Below, one piece after another: positions 56,248 to 64,000 of a stretch of DNA of 64,000 nt (the stretch's first letter is position 1; each line of letters starts with the position of its first letter). The translations under genes were made by a program, and so were the position numbers. The stretch lies in NCBI RefSeq assembly GCF_000155975.1, contig NZ_GG730301.1:435155-499154 (forward strand), given 5' to 3'. The DNA comes from Citrobacter youngae ATCC 29220 (GTDB lineage Bacteria; Pseudomonadota; Gammaproteobacteria; Enterobacterales; Enterobacteriaceae). The notes below the pieces were generated by a model. It worked only from the letters and a program-made list of their open reading frames with translations, did no database searches and had not been told where the DNA came from.

Positions 56248-57408
56248 TTAGCTCGGGTCGACCGGCACCACGTTTTCGCTCGGATAACATCCCAGCACCT
56301 TCATCGAACGTGTAATCTCACCCAATTCCTTTAATGCCTTTTGCATTTGGGGGGATTCCAGATTGGCCTGGATATCGAGATAAAACATCTCCTCCCACGG
56401 ATTGCCGTGAATCGGACGTGATTCCAGCTTGGTCATAATCAGATTATGGTTTCGCAGTACCAGCAACGCCTCAACCAGGGCGCCTGCCTGCTGGCCTGTC
56501 GCCATCAGCAGCGTGGTTTTCGCCGGAACCTGGTCGGAAACGTTGATTGCCTTGCGCGCCAGCACCACGAAGCGGGTGATGTTTTGCGACTGATTGGCCT
56601 CAATGTGCTCAAGAACTTGCAGACCATACAGTACGCCTCCGGCCTCGCTGCCCAGCGCCGCTACGCGCGGAGAGTTAGCCTGTGCAACTTTTTCCATCGC
56701 CGCAGAGGTGCTTTCGGTGTACTCAATCTTCCAGTGCGGATAACGGCTCAGAAATTTGCTGCACTGCTGGAACGGTTGCGGATGGCTGTATACCGTATCA
56801 ATAGTTTCGAGATCGGTTGTGCCGGACACCAGTACGCAGTGGTCAATGGTTATGGTCATCTCGCCAACAATTGACAGGCTGGTGTGCTGCAGCAGATCGT
56901 AAACGTCGTTAATTCCGCCGGAGCTGGTGTTTTCAATCGGAACGACCGCGTAGTCTGCTTGCCCGGTTTCGACCTGATTAAAGATATCGGCAAATTTCGC
57001 GCAGCCGCTTTCAATAAATTGTTCAAAATGGCGTGCGGCATACTGACGTGCGGCGAGGTGAGAATATGATCCTTTTGGCCCAAGAAAGGCCACGCGCGCG
57101 GAATGCGGGTTAATTTTGTTCAGATGCTGCTGGAGCAGCGCCTGCTGGGTCAGGACGGAGTCTTCGATAATCAGCTGGAACAGACGAGTAATGTAGTGCG
57201 CATCGAGATGATGCGCTTTGCCAAGCTGAATCAGCCGGTCTAACAGATCGCGTTCGCGGTCGATATCACGTACCGGACGATGTGAAAGCAGCTTGGCTTT
57301 ACCGACTTCTACGGCCAGCCCACGCCGTTCAGCCAGCAGGGCCAGTAATTTTTCATCCAGCGTGCTGATTTTATCGCGCAGCGCCAGCAATGGGTTTTCC
57401 GATGTCAT
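56248..57408 (-). CDS. pheA: Chorismate mutase / prephenate dehydratase
   Basis: A 386-residue bifunctional enzyme of phenylalanine synthesis: chorismate mutase (about 1-100), prephenate dehydratase (about 105-285) and a C-terminal ACT domain. The feedback motifs [11 protein letters not shown] and KLESRP are intact. Expression is controlled by the phe leader and attenuator upstream. Confidence 0.97.
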   Translation of the reverse strand: MTSENPLLALRDKISTLDEKLLALLAERRGLAVEVGKAKLLSHRPVRDIDRERDLLDRLIQLGKAHHLDAHYITRLFQLIIEDSVLTQQALLQQHLNKINPHSARVAFLGPKGSYSHLAARQYAARHFEQFIESGCAKFADIFNQVETGQADYAVVPIENTSSGGINDVYDLLQHTSLSIVGEMTITIDHCVLVSGTTDLETIDTVYSHPQPFQQCSKFLSRYPHWKIEYTESTSAAMEKVAQANSPRVAALGSEAGGVLYGLQVLEHIEANQSQNITRFVVLARKAINVSDQVPAKTTLLMATGQQAGALVEALLVLRNHNLIMTKLESRPIHGNPWEEMFYLDIQANLESPQMQKALKELGEITRSMKVLGCYPSENVVPVDPS

Positions 57409-57431
57409 AGTGTTGCCTTTCTTGTTATCAA

Positions 57432-57465
57432 TAAAAAAGGCCCCCCGGTGTGGGAGGCCTTATTG
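57432..57465 (-). terminator. pheA attenuator
   Basis: On the minus strand AAGGCCTCCC pairs with GGGGGGCCTT and a T run follows, between pheL and pheA. This is the transcription terminator controlled by translation of pheL. Confidence 0.9.
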
Positions 57466-57507
57466 TTCGTCTTCGCATTCTTTATCACACGACGAAACGC
57501 CTCCCAT

Positions 57508-57555
57508 TCAGGGGAAGGTAAAAAAGAATGCGAAGAAGAACGGGACAAGTTTCAT
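57508..57555 (-). CDS. pheL: pheA leader peptide
   Basis: A 15-residue leader, MKLVPFFFAFFFTFP, with seven Phe codons. When charged tRNA-Phe is scarce, ribosomes stall on these codons and the downstream attenuator does not form. Residues 3-4 differ from the E. coli peptide I recall (MKHIP), which suggests a related but different genus. Confidence 0.95.
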   Translation of the reverse strand: MKLVPFFFAFFFTFP

Positions 57556-57610
57556 GTGATTTCCTTTGGCTACGACAGCTAAAGTACCCGTACTGTTTTC
57601 ACCCTGTCAA

Positions 57611-57635
57611 CAAAAAACGCGCCCGAAGGCGCGTT
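57611..57635 (-). terminator. raiA terminator
   Basis: AACGCGCC/GGCGCGTT with a CGAA loop (57616-57635) is followed leftward by a T run. It separates raiA from the phe leader. Confidence 0.92.
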
Positions 57636-57658
57636 GGCGATACACTCAATGTAAGGGA

Positions 57659-58066
<408 letters not shown>

Positions 58067-58224
58067 CTAAATCACATTGTTTTGTCGCTTTTTGTCAAGA
58101 AAACCTTTTTGTGAGGCACCGCAGGAACAAGCGATTTTTTACTTGAGGAATACCTGAAAGCAGGCCATATTTGATGGGATGCGTTATAGCTAAACCGCTT
58201 CAGTTGTGGCGTTAACGGATAAAA

Positions 58225-58250
58225 AAACGGCAGCCCTTGGGCTGCCGTTT
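58225..58250 (-). terminator. bamD terminator
   Basis: AAACGGCAGCCC / GGGCTGCCGTTT stem followed leftward by a T run of seven, 17 bases past the bamD stop. Confidence 0.9.
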
Positions 58251-58266
58251 TGCATTCTGAGGTAAA

Positions 58267-59004
58267 TCAGGTATTGCTGCTGTTGGCGGCAATAATTTTC
58301 GCTACTTTTTCCGCCTGCGCATTCATCTGCATCTGGCGATAAGCGTTTTCCATCAGCGGCAGAGCATCACGCGTTGCCTGGGTATCCGGGTAGTCGCGCA
58401 GCATGCCTTCGACACGGTTTACCACCGCTACCCATGCGCCACGGGCAGTGTAGTATTCCGCAACGGAGTATTCATACTTCGCCAGGCGATCTTTCAGGAA
58501 CACCAGACGTTTGGTGGCGTCAGTGGTGTACTGGCTGTTTGGATAGCCCCGTACCAGTTTGGAAAAGTCATTAAACGCAGCTCGGGCATGTTGCGGATCG
58601 CGATCGCTGCGATCAACACCAAAGAATCCTTGCAGGGCGCTATCATCCAACGCCATATTGGTCAGGCCACGCATATACATGACATAATCAATGTTAGGGT
58701 GTGTCGGGTTTAGACGGATAAAACGATCGATGGCAGCCTGGGCCAACGGCAGATCGGCGTTTTTGTAGTAGGCGTAGATGAGATCTAATTGCACCTGCTG
58801 AGAATACGGTCCAAATGGATAACGGTTATCTAACGCTTCCAATTGCGTTATTGCCTGTTTCCAGTTACCGTCCTGCAGCTTTTGCTGAGCAGTCGCGTAG
58901 ATTTCATTTGGCGGATTATCGGGCACCTCTTCCTTTGAACCAGAGCAACCCGCCAAAAACAGGCTCAACGTGGCTGCTGCCACCAGATATTTCATGCGCG
59001 TCAT
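58267..59004 (-). CDS. bamD: Outer-membrane assembly lipoprotein BamD
   Basis: A 245-residue essential lipoprotein of the Bam complex. Signal peptide with lipobox FLAGC (Cys20) and five TPR units ([26 protein letters not shown], ...[22 protein letters not shown]). It diverges from rluD. Length equals that of E. coli BamD. Confidence 0.97.
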   Translation of the reverse strand: MTRMKYLVAAATLSLFLAGCSGSKEEVPDNPPNEIYATAQQKLQDGNWKQAITQLEALDNRYPFGPYSQQVQLDLIYAYYKNADLPLAQAAIDRFIRLNPTHPNIDYVMYMRGLTNMALDDSALQGFFGVDRSDRDPQHARAAFNDFSKLVRGYPNSQYTTDATKRLVFLKDRLAKYEYSVAEYYTARGAWVAVVNRVEGMLRDYPDTQATRDALPLMENAYRQMQMNAQAEKVAKIIAANSSNT

Positions 59005-59135
59005 GACGTTTTGACTTTCCTCAAAATGTTTTACGGGAGATTCTCTGTTCCTGCTCCCGGTTAAGACCAGCTACAATAGCACACTATATTAAACGGCAAA
59101 GCCGTAAAACCCAACGTTAAACGAAGAAGCAGTTT

Positions 59136-60116
59136 ATGGCACAACGAGTAGAACTCACCGCAACAGTCTCCGAAAATCAGCTCGGTCAACGCTTAGATCA
59201 GGCTTTGGCCGAATTGTTCCCTGATTATTCGCGATCGCGCATAAAAGAATGGATCCTCGACCAGCGCGTGCTGGTAAATGGCCATCTTTGCGATAAACCG
59301 AAAGAAAAAGTGTTGGGTGGAGAGCAGGTCTCCATCAATGCAGAAATTGATGAAGAGGTTCGTTTTGAGCCTCAGGATATCCCGTTGGATATCGTTTATG
59401 AAGATGATGACATTCTTGTTATCAACAAACCGCGCGATCTCGTGGTGCATCCGGGCGCAGGCAATCCTGATGGCACGGTTTTGAATGCGTTACTGCATTA
59501 CTACCCGCCGATTGCGGATGTTCCTCGCGCGGGTATCGTGCACCGTCTGGATAAAGACACGACCGGATTAATGGTGGTGGCAAAAACCGTTCCGGCGCAA
59601 ACGCGTCTGGTGGAGTCGTTGCAGCTGCGCGAAATTACCCGTGAGTACGAAGCCGTGGCGATTGGTCATATGACGGCGGGCGGAACCGTTGAGGAGCCGA
59701 TTAGCCGTCACCCGACCAAGCGTACGCACATGGCGGTACACCCGATGGGTAAACCGGCGGTGACGCACTATCGCATTATGGAACACTTCCGTGTGCACAC
59801 GCGTCTGCGCTTGCGTCTGGAAACCGGACGTACGCACCAGATCCGCGTGCACATGGCGCATATCACTCATCCGCTGGTGGGCGATCAGGTCTACGGCGGA
59901 CGCCCGCGTCCACCGAAAGGCGCTTCTGACGAATTTATTTCCGTATTGCGTAAGTTCGATCGTCAGGCGCTGCACGCGACCATGCTGCGTTTGTATCACC
60001 CGATTTCCGGTATCGAAATGGAATGGCATGCGCCAATTCCGCAAGATATGGTGGAACTGATTGAAGTGATGCGCGCTGATTTCGAAGAACATAAGGATGA
60101 TATTGCCTGGCTATGA
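59136..60116 (+). CDS. rluD: 23S rRNA pseudouridine synthase RluD
   Basis: A 326-residue enzyme that makes pseudouridines 1911, 1915 and 1917 in helix 69. An S4 domain (about 17-75) precedes the catalytic domain with HRLDKDTTGL, where D139 is the catalytic residue. It overlaps pgeF by 4 bases (ATGA). Confidence 0.97.
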   Translation: MAQRVELTATVSENQLGQRLDQALAELFPDYSRSRIKEWILDQRVLVNGHLCDKPKEKVLGGEQVSINAEIDEEVRFEPQDIPLDIVYEDDDILVINKPRDLVVHPGAGNPDGTVLNALLHYYPPIADVPRAGIVHRLDKDTTGLMVVAKTVPAQTRLVESLQLREITREYEAVAIGHMTAGGTVEEPISRHPTKRTHMAVHPMGKPAVTHYRIMEHFRVHTRLRLRLETGRTHQIRVHMAHITHPLVGDQVYGGRPRPPKGASDEFISVLRKFDRQALHATMLRLYHPISGIEMEWHAPIPQDMVELIEVMRADFEEHKDDIAWL

Positions 60117-60844
60117 GTAAGCTAATTGTCCCGCAGTGGCCGATACCGCAAGGTGTTGCGGCATGTAGTTCTACCCGTATTGGCGGTATTAGTATGCCGC
60201 CTTATGATTCGCTGAATCTGGGCGCCCATTGCGGCGATAACCCGGAGCATGTCGAAGAGAACCGCAAACGACTGTTTGCTGCGGGCAATCTGCCGGCAAA
60301 ACCCGTCTGGCTGGAGCAGGTCCACGGTAAGGATGTCCTGAAACTGACCGGCGAGCCTTATTCATCCAAACGTGCGGATGCTTCTTACAGCAATACGCCT
60401 GGCACCGTATGTGCGGTGATGACGGCTGACTGTCTGCCGGTGCTGTTTTGCAATCGTGCAGGAACGGAAGTGGCGGCGGCTCATGCTGGCTGGCGCGGAT
60501 TATGCGCAGGCGTGCTGGAAGAAACGGTAGCGTGTTTTGCCGACAAACCAGAAAATATTCTTGCCTGGCTAGGCCCGGCGATTGGCCCGAATGCGTTCGA
60601 GGTTGGGGCTGAAGTCCGCGCAGCGTTCATGGCGCACGATCCGCAAGCGGACCTCGCATTTGTACCGCGCGCAGACAAATATCTGGCGAATATCTACCAG
60701 CTTGCACGTCAGCGTCTGGCAAATGTTGGCGTGACGAACCTCTACGGCGGCGAGCGTTGTACCTTCAGCGAAAGTGAGACTTTCTTCTCTTATCGTCGCG
60801 ACAATACCACGGGTCGTATGGCAAGTTTTATTTGGCTGATATAA
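60113..60844 (+). CDS. pgeF: Multicopper-like YfiH/PgeF protein
   Basis: A 243-residue DUF152 protein (YfiH), described as a peptidoglycan editing factor that removes wrongly incorporated serine from muropeptide precursors; older annotation is polyphenol oxidase. Conserved VMTADCLPVLF, HAGWRGL and GPAIGPNAFEVG hold the His/Cys metal ligands. Translationally coupled with rluD. Confidence 0.94.
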   Translation: MSKLIVPQWPIPQGVAACSSTRIGGISMPPYDSLNLGAHCGDNPEHVEENRKRLFAAGNLPAKPVWLEQVHGKDVLKLTGEPYSSKRADASYSNTPGTVCAVMTADCLPVLFCNRAGTEVAAAHAGWRGLCAGVLEETVACFADKPENILAWLGPAIGPNAFEVGAEVRAAFMAHDPQADLAFVPRADKYLANIYQLARQRLANVGVTNLYGGERCTFSESETFFSYRRDNTTGRMASFIWLI

Positions 60845-60906
60845 CCTAAAGAATCAAGACGATCCGGTACGTGTAATTTTCTTTTCACATAATTCAGGTC
60901 ATTCAC

Positions 60907-60934
60907 CTTGAATAATTGAGGGATGACCTCATTT
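60907..60934 (+). promoter_or_regulatory. Sigma-32 promoter of clpB
   Basis: CTTGAAT at 60907-60913 and CCTCATTT at 60927-60934, 13 bases apart, match the heat-shock consensus, 40 bases before the clpB start. Confidence 0.9.
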
Positions 60935-60973
60935 AATCTCCAGTAGCAATTTTGACCTGTTATGGGAGGAGTT

Positions 60974-63547
60974 ATGCGTCTGGATCGTCTTACTAATAAA
61001 TTCCAGCTTGCTCTTGCCGATGCCCAGTCACTCGCATTGGGGCACGACAATCAATTCATCGAACCACTTCATCTAATGAGCGCCTTGCTGAATCAGGAAG
61101 GGGGATCGGTACGTCCTTTATTAACGTCTGCTGGCATTAATGCTGGTCAGTTACGTACAGCTATTGACCAGGCGTTGAGCCGTCTGCCGCAGGTAGAAGG
61201 TACCGGTGGCGATGTGCAGCCTTCTCAGGATCTGGTGCGTGTGCTGAATCTTTGCGACAAGTTGGCGCAAAAACGTGGGGACAACTTTATTTCGTCAGAA
61301 CTGTTCGTTCTGGCTGCGCTTGAGTCGCGCGGTACGCTGACCGATTTATTAAAATCAGCAGGAGCGACAACCGCCAATATCACTCAGGCAATTGAACAAA
61401 TGCGTGGAGGTGAAAGCGTGAACGATCAGGGGGCTGAAGACCAACGTCAGGCCTTGAAAAAATATACCGTCGACCTGACCGAACGTGCCGAACAGGGCAA
61501 ACTCGATCCGGTTATCGGCCGTGATGAAGAAATTCGCCGTACGATTCAGGTGTTGCAACGCCGTACTAAAAACAACCCGGTGTTAATTGGTGAGCCGGGC
61601 GTGGGTAAAACGGCCATCGTTGAGGGGCTGGCGCAGCGCATTATTAATGGTGAAGTTCCTGAAGGCTTAAAGGGCCGTCGCGTGCTGGCGCTGGATATGG
61701 GGGCGCTGGTGGCCGGGGCGAAATACCGGGGTGAGTTTGAAGAGCGTCTGAAAGGCGTGCTGAACGATCTCGCCAAACAGGAAGGTAACGTCATCCTGTT
61801 TATTGATGAGCTGCACACCATGGTTGGCGCGGGGAAAGCCGATGGCGCAATGGACGCCGGGAACATGCTGAAACCGGCGCTGGCGCGTGGCGAGCTGCAC
61901 TGCGTAGGCGCGACAACGCTTGATGAATATCGCCAGTACATCGAAAAAGATGCGGCGCTGGAACGTCGTTTCCAGAAAGTGTTTGTGGCTGAACCTTCAG
62001 TAGAAGACACCATCGCCATTTTGCGTGGCCTGAAAGAACGTTATGAGCTGCACCACCATGTGCAGATTACTGACCCGGCGATTGTTGCGGCAGCGACGCT
62101 GTCTCACCGCTATATTGCCGACCGTCAGCTGCCGGATAAAGCCATCGACCTTATCGATGAAGCGGCATCCAGCATTCGTATGCAGATTGACTCCAAGCCG
62201 GAAGAACTCGACAGACTCGACCGCCGTATTATCCAGCTCAAACTGGAGCAGCAGGCGTTGATGAAAGAGTCTGATGAGGCGAGTAAGAAACGCCTCGATA
62301 TGCTCAACGAAGAACTGGACGACAAAGAGCGCCAGTATTCTGAGTTAGAAGAAGAGTGGAAAGCTGAAAAAGCATCCCTCTCGGGAACGCAAACTATCAA
62401 GGCTGAACTGGAGCAGGCGAAAATCGCCATCGAGCAGGCGCGTCGTGTGGGCGACCTGGCGCGGATGTCCGAGCTACAGTACGGTAAAATTCCGGAGCTG
62501 GAAAAACAACTGGAAGCGGCAACCCAGTCTGAAGGCAAAACCATGCGTCTGCTGCGCAATAAAGTCACCGACGCAGAAATTGCGGAAGTGCTGGCGCGCT
62601 GGACCGGGATCCCGGTTGCCCGCATGCTGGAAGGTGAACGGGAAAAACTGCTGCGTATGGAGCAGGAACTGCATAGCCGCGTGATTGGCCAGAACGAAGC
62701 GGTGGAAGCTGTTTCAAACGCCATTCGTCGTAGCCGTGCGGGCTTGTCCGATCCGAATCGTCCGATTGGTTCATTCCTGTTCCTTGGCCCAACCGGCGTC
62801 GGTAAAACTGAGCTGTGCAAAGCGCTGGCAAACTTTATGTTCGACAGCGATGATGCAATGGTGCGTATCGACATGTCCGAGTTTATGGAGAAACACTCGG
62901 TGTCTCGTTTGGTCGGGGCGCCTCCGGGATATGTCGGTTATGAGGAAGGTGGGTATCTGACGGAAGCGGTACGTCGTCGCCCTTACTCCGTCATCCTGCT
63001 GGATGAAGTGGAGAAAGCGCACCCGGATGTGTTCAACATTCTGCTGCAGGTGCTTGACGATGGTCGCCTGACCGACGGGCAGGGGAGAACGGTCGACTTC
63101 CGTAATACGGTGGTCATCATGACCTCAAACCTGGGGTCAGATCTGATTCAGGAACGCTTCGGTGAGCTGGATTACAGCCATATGAAGGACATGGTGCTGG
63201 GCGTTGTGAGCCATAACTTCCGCCCGGAATTCATCAACCGTATAGATGAGGTTGTGGTATTCCATCCGTTGGGTGAGAAACATATTGCTTCTATTGCTCA
63301 GATCCAACTGCAGCGTCTGTACAAACGTCTGGAAGAACGTGGCTATGAAATCCACATTTCTGACGAGGCGCTCAAACTGCTGAGTGCGAATGGTTACGAT
63401 CCGGTATATGGGGCGCGTCCATTGAAACGTGCTATCCAGCAACAGATCGAAAACCCGCTGGCGCAGCAAATCTTGTCTGGTGAGCTGGTTCCAGGCAAAA
63501 CGATTCGTCTGGAAGTGAATGACGATCGCATTGTGGCAGTGCAGTAA
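60974..63547 (+). CDS. clpB: Protein disaggregase ClpB
   Basis: An 857-residue Hsp100 chaperone that threads aggregated proteins through its pore together with DnaK-DnaJ-GrpE. The Clp N domain (1-145), first AAA+ domain with GEPGVGKTA near 206-214, the coiled-coil middle domain (about 405-525) and second AAA+ domain with GPTGVGKTE near 605-613 are complete; both Walker B motifs ([21 protein letters not shown]) and pore tyrosines ([17 protein letters not shown]) are visible. I choose ATG at 60974 with GGAGG 6 bases upstream. Confidence 0.98.
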   Translation: MRLDRLTNKFQLALADAQSLALGHDNQFIEPLHLMSALLNQEGGSVRPLLTSAGINAGQLRTAIDQALSRLPQVEGTGGDVQPSQDLVRVLNLCDKLAQKRGDNFISSELFVLAALESRGTLTDLLKSAGATTANITQAIEQMRGGESVNDQGAEDQRQALKKYTVDLTERAEQGKLDPVIGRDEEIRRTIQVLQRRTKNNPVLIGEPGVGKTAIVEGLAQRIINGEVPEGLKGRRVLALDMGALVAGAKYRGEFEERLKGVLNDLAKQEGNVILFIDELHTMVGAGKADGAMDAGNMLKPALARGELHCVGATTLDEYRQYIEKDAALERRFQKVFVAEPSVEDTIAILRGLKERYELHHHVQITDPAIVAAATLSHRYIADRQLPDKAIDLIDEAASSIRMQIDSKPEELDRLDRRIIQLKLEQQALMKESDEASKKRLDMLNEELDDKERQYSELEEEWKAEKASLSGTQTIKAELEQAKIAIEQARRVGDLARMSELQYGKIPELEKQLEAATQSEGKTMRLLRNKVTDAEIAEVLARWTGIPVARMLEGEREKLLRMEQELHSRVIGQNEAVEAVSNAIRRSRAGLSDPNRPIGSFLFLGPTGVGKTELCKALANFMFDSDDAMVRIDMSEFMEKHSVSRLVGAPPGYVGYEEGGYLTEAVRRRPYSVILLDEVEKAHPDVFNILLQVLDDGRLTDGQGRTVDFRNTVVIMTSNLGSDLIQERFGELDYSHMKDMVLGVVSHNFRPEFINRIDEVVVFHPLGEKHIASIAQIQLQRLYKRLEERGYEIHISDEALKLLSANGYDPVYGARPLKRAIQQQIENPLAQQILSGELVPGKTIRLEVNDDRIVAVQ

Positions 63548-63563
63548 GTCACAAAACGACAAT

Positions 63564-63589
63564 AAACGAGCCCTGCGGGGCTCGTTTTT
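63564..63589 (+). terminator. clpB terminator
   Basis: AAACGAGCCC / GGGCTCGTTT stem with a T run, 17 bases past the clpB stop. Confidence 0.93.
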
Positions 63590-63661
63590 GTTTAAAAACC
63601 AGGCGAAAATGATTGTATTGGTTGAAAAGTGACCGTTTGATAGGTTTTTTGTATTTTTAAC

Positions 63662-63833
63662 TTGTCAGCCTGAAATAACTCCCTATAATGCGCCTCCACT
63701 GACACGGAACAACGGATTACACGCCGCCGGGTCAGCAGAGAAAAGCGAAATTAAATGCTTGACTCTGAAAGAGGAAAGCGTAATATACGCCACCTCGCGA
63801 CAGAGCGCTAAAGCGCGTCGCAACTGCTCTTTA
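63662..63833 (+). promoter_or_regulatory. rRNA operon P1 and P2 promoters with boxA
   Basis: P1: TTGTCA (63662-63667), 16 bases, TATAAT (63684-63689), preceded by A/T-rich UP-type DNA. P2: TTGACT (63759-63764), 16 bases, TAATAT (63781-63786). A boxA antitermination site GCTCTTTAACA lies near 63825-63835. This is the standard enterobacterial tandem rRNA promoter. Confidence 0.93.
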
Positions 63834-63964
63834 ACAATTTATCAGACAATCTGTGTGGGCACTCGAAGATACGGATTCTTGACGTCGCAAGACGAAAAAT
63901 GAATACCAAGTCTCTGAGTGAACACGTAATTCATTACGAAGTTTAATTCACGAGCATCAAACTT

Positions 63965-64000
63965 AAATTGAAGAGTTTGATCATGGCTCAGATTGAACGC
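63965..64000 (+). rRNA. rrs: 16S ribosomal RNA, 5' end only
   Basis: The mature 16S RNA begins AAATTGAAGAGTTTGATCAT at 63965, and the window ends after 36 bases. The position after clpB corresponds to rrnG of E. coli. Confidence 0.97.

Overview
The window comes from an enterobacterial chromosome (family Enterobacteriaceae, close to Salmonella or Citrobacter). Positions 39647-64000 follow the classical order smpB, ratAB, bamE, recN, nadK, grpE, yfjD, ypjD, ffh, rpsP-rimM-trmD-rplS, yfiB-dgcN-yfiR, yfiL, aroF-tyrA, pheA, raiA, bamD, rluD-pgeF, clpB and the start of a ribosomal RNA operon. Encoded proteins have nearly the same lengths as in E. coli. Genus is not certain: the bap locus between smpB and ssrA is best known from Salmonella, while the phe leader peptide differs at a few residues from the one I recall for E. 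coli and Salmonella.

Layout. (1) 1-22369 is accessory DNA, mostly AT-rich, inserted at the 3' end of ssrA. It contains a nucleotidyltransferase; a large nuclease-NTPase protein (2101-5004); a first tyrosine recombinase (5269-6138); a C4-like antisense RNA region; a VapBC toxin-antitoxin pair; a five-gene operon (8022-11947) that looks like a ribosomal peptide natural product cluster; an iteron array beside a DUF927 replication protein and an AlpA regulator; a Gabija-like OLD nuclease/UvrD helicase pair; and a P4-type integrase next to ssrA. (2) 22370-22733 is tmRNA. (3) 22806-39082 holds a type I secretion system (bapD, bapC, bapB) and its giant adhesin substrate BapA (3813 residues, 28 Ig-like repeats by my count). 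(4) 39647-64000 is conserved core chromosome.

How the parts fit. The island looks composite: two integrases, a satellite-like replication module (iterons, DUF927 protein, alpA) and two or three separate candidate defence or stability cassettes. The most interesting unit is the leftward operon from a sharp promoter near 12040: a 30-codon peptide gene with a strong ribosome binding site, a 12-bp hairpin, then an FkbM-family methyltransferase, an acetamidase/formamidase-like protein, an HExxH peptide-hydroxylase-like protein with the full HExxH...HRP...H pattern, and an EamA-type exporter. I do not recognise this combination as any characterised pathway and propose it as an undescribed RiPP cluster.

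In the core part the regulation is visible in the sequence: sigma-32 promoters before grpE and clpB, two LexA boxes before recN, two TyrR boxes before aroF, the phe attenuator, a hairpin in the rpsP leader, and P1/P2 promoters of the rRNA operon. No tool was run; family names come from motif recognition in the translated sequences.
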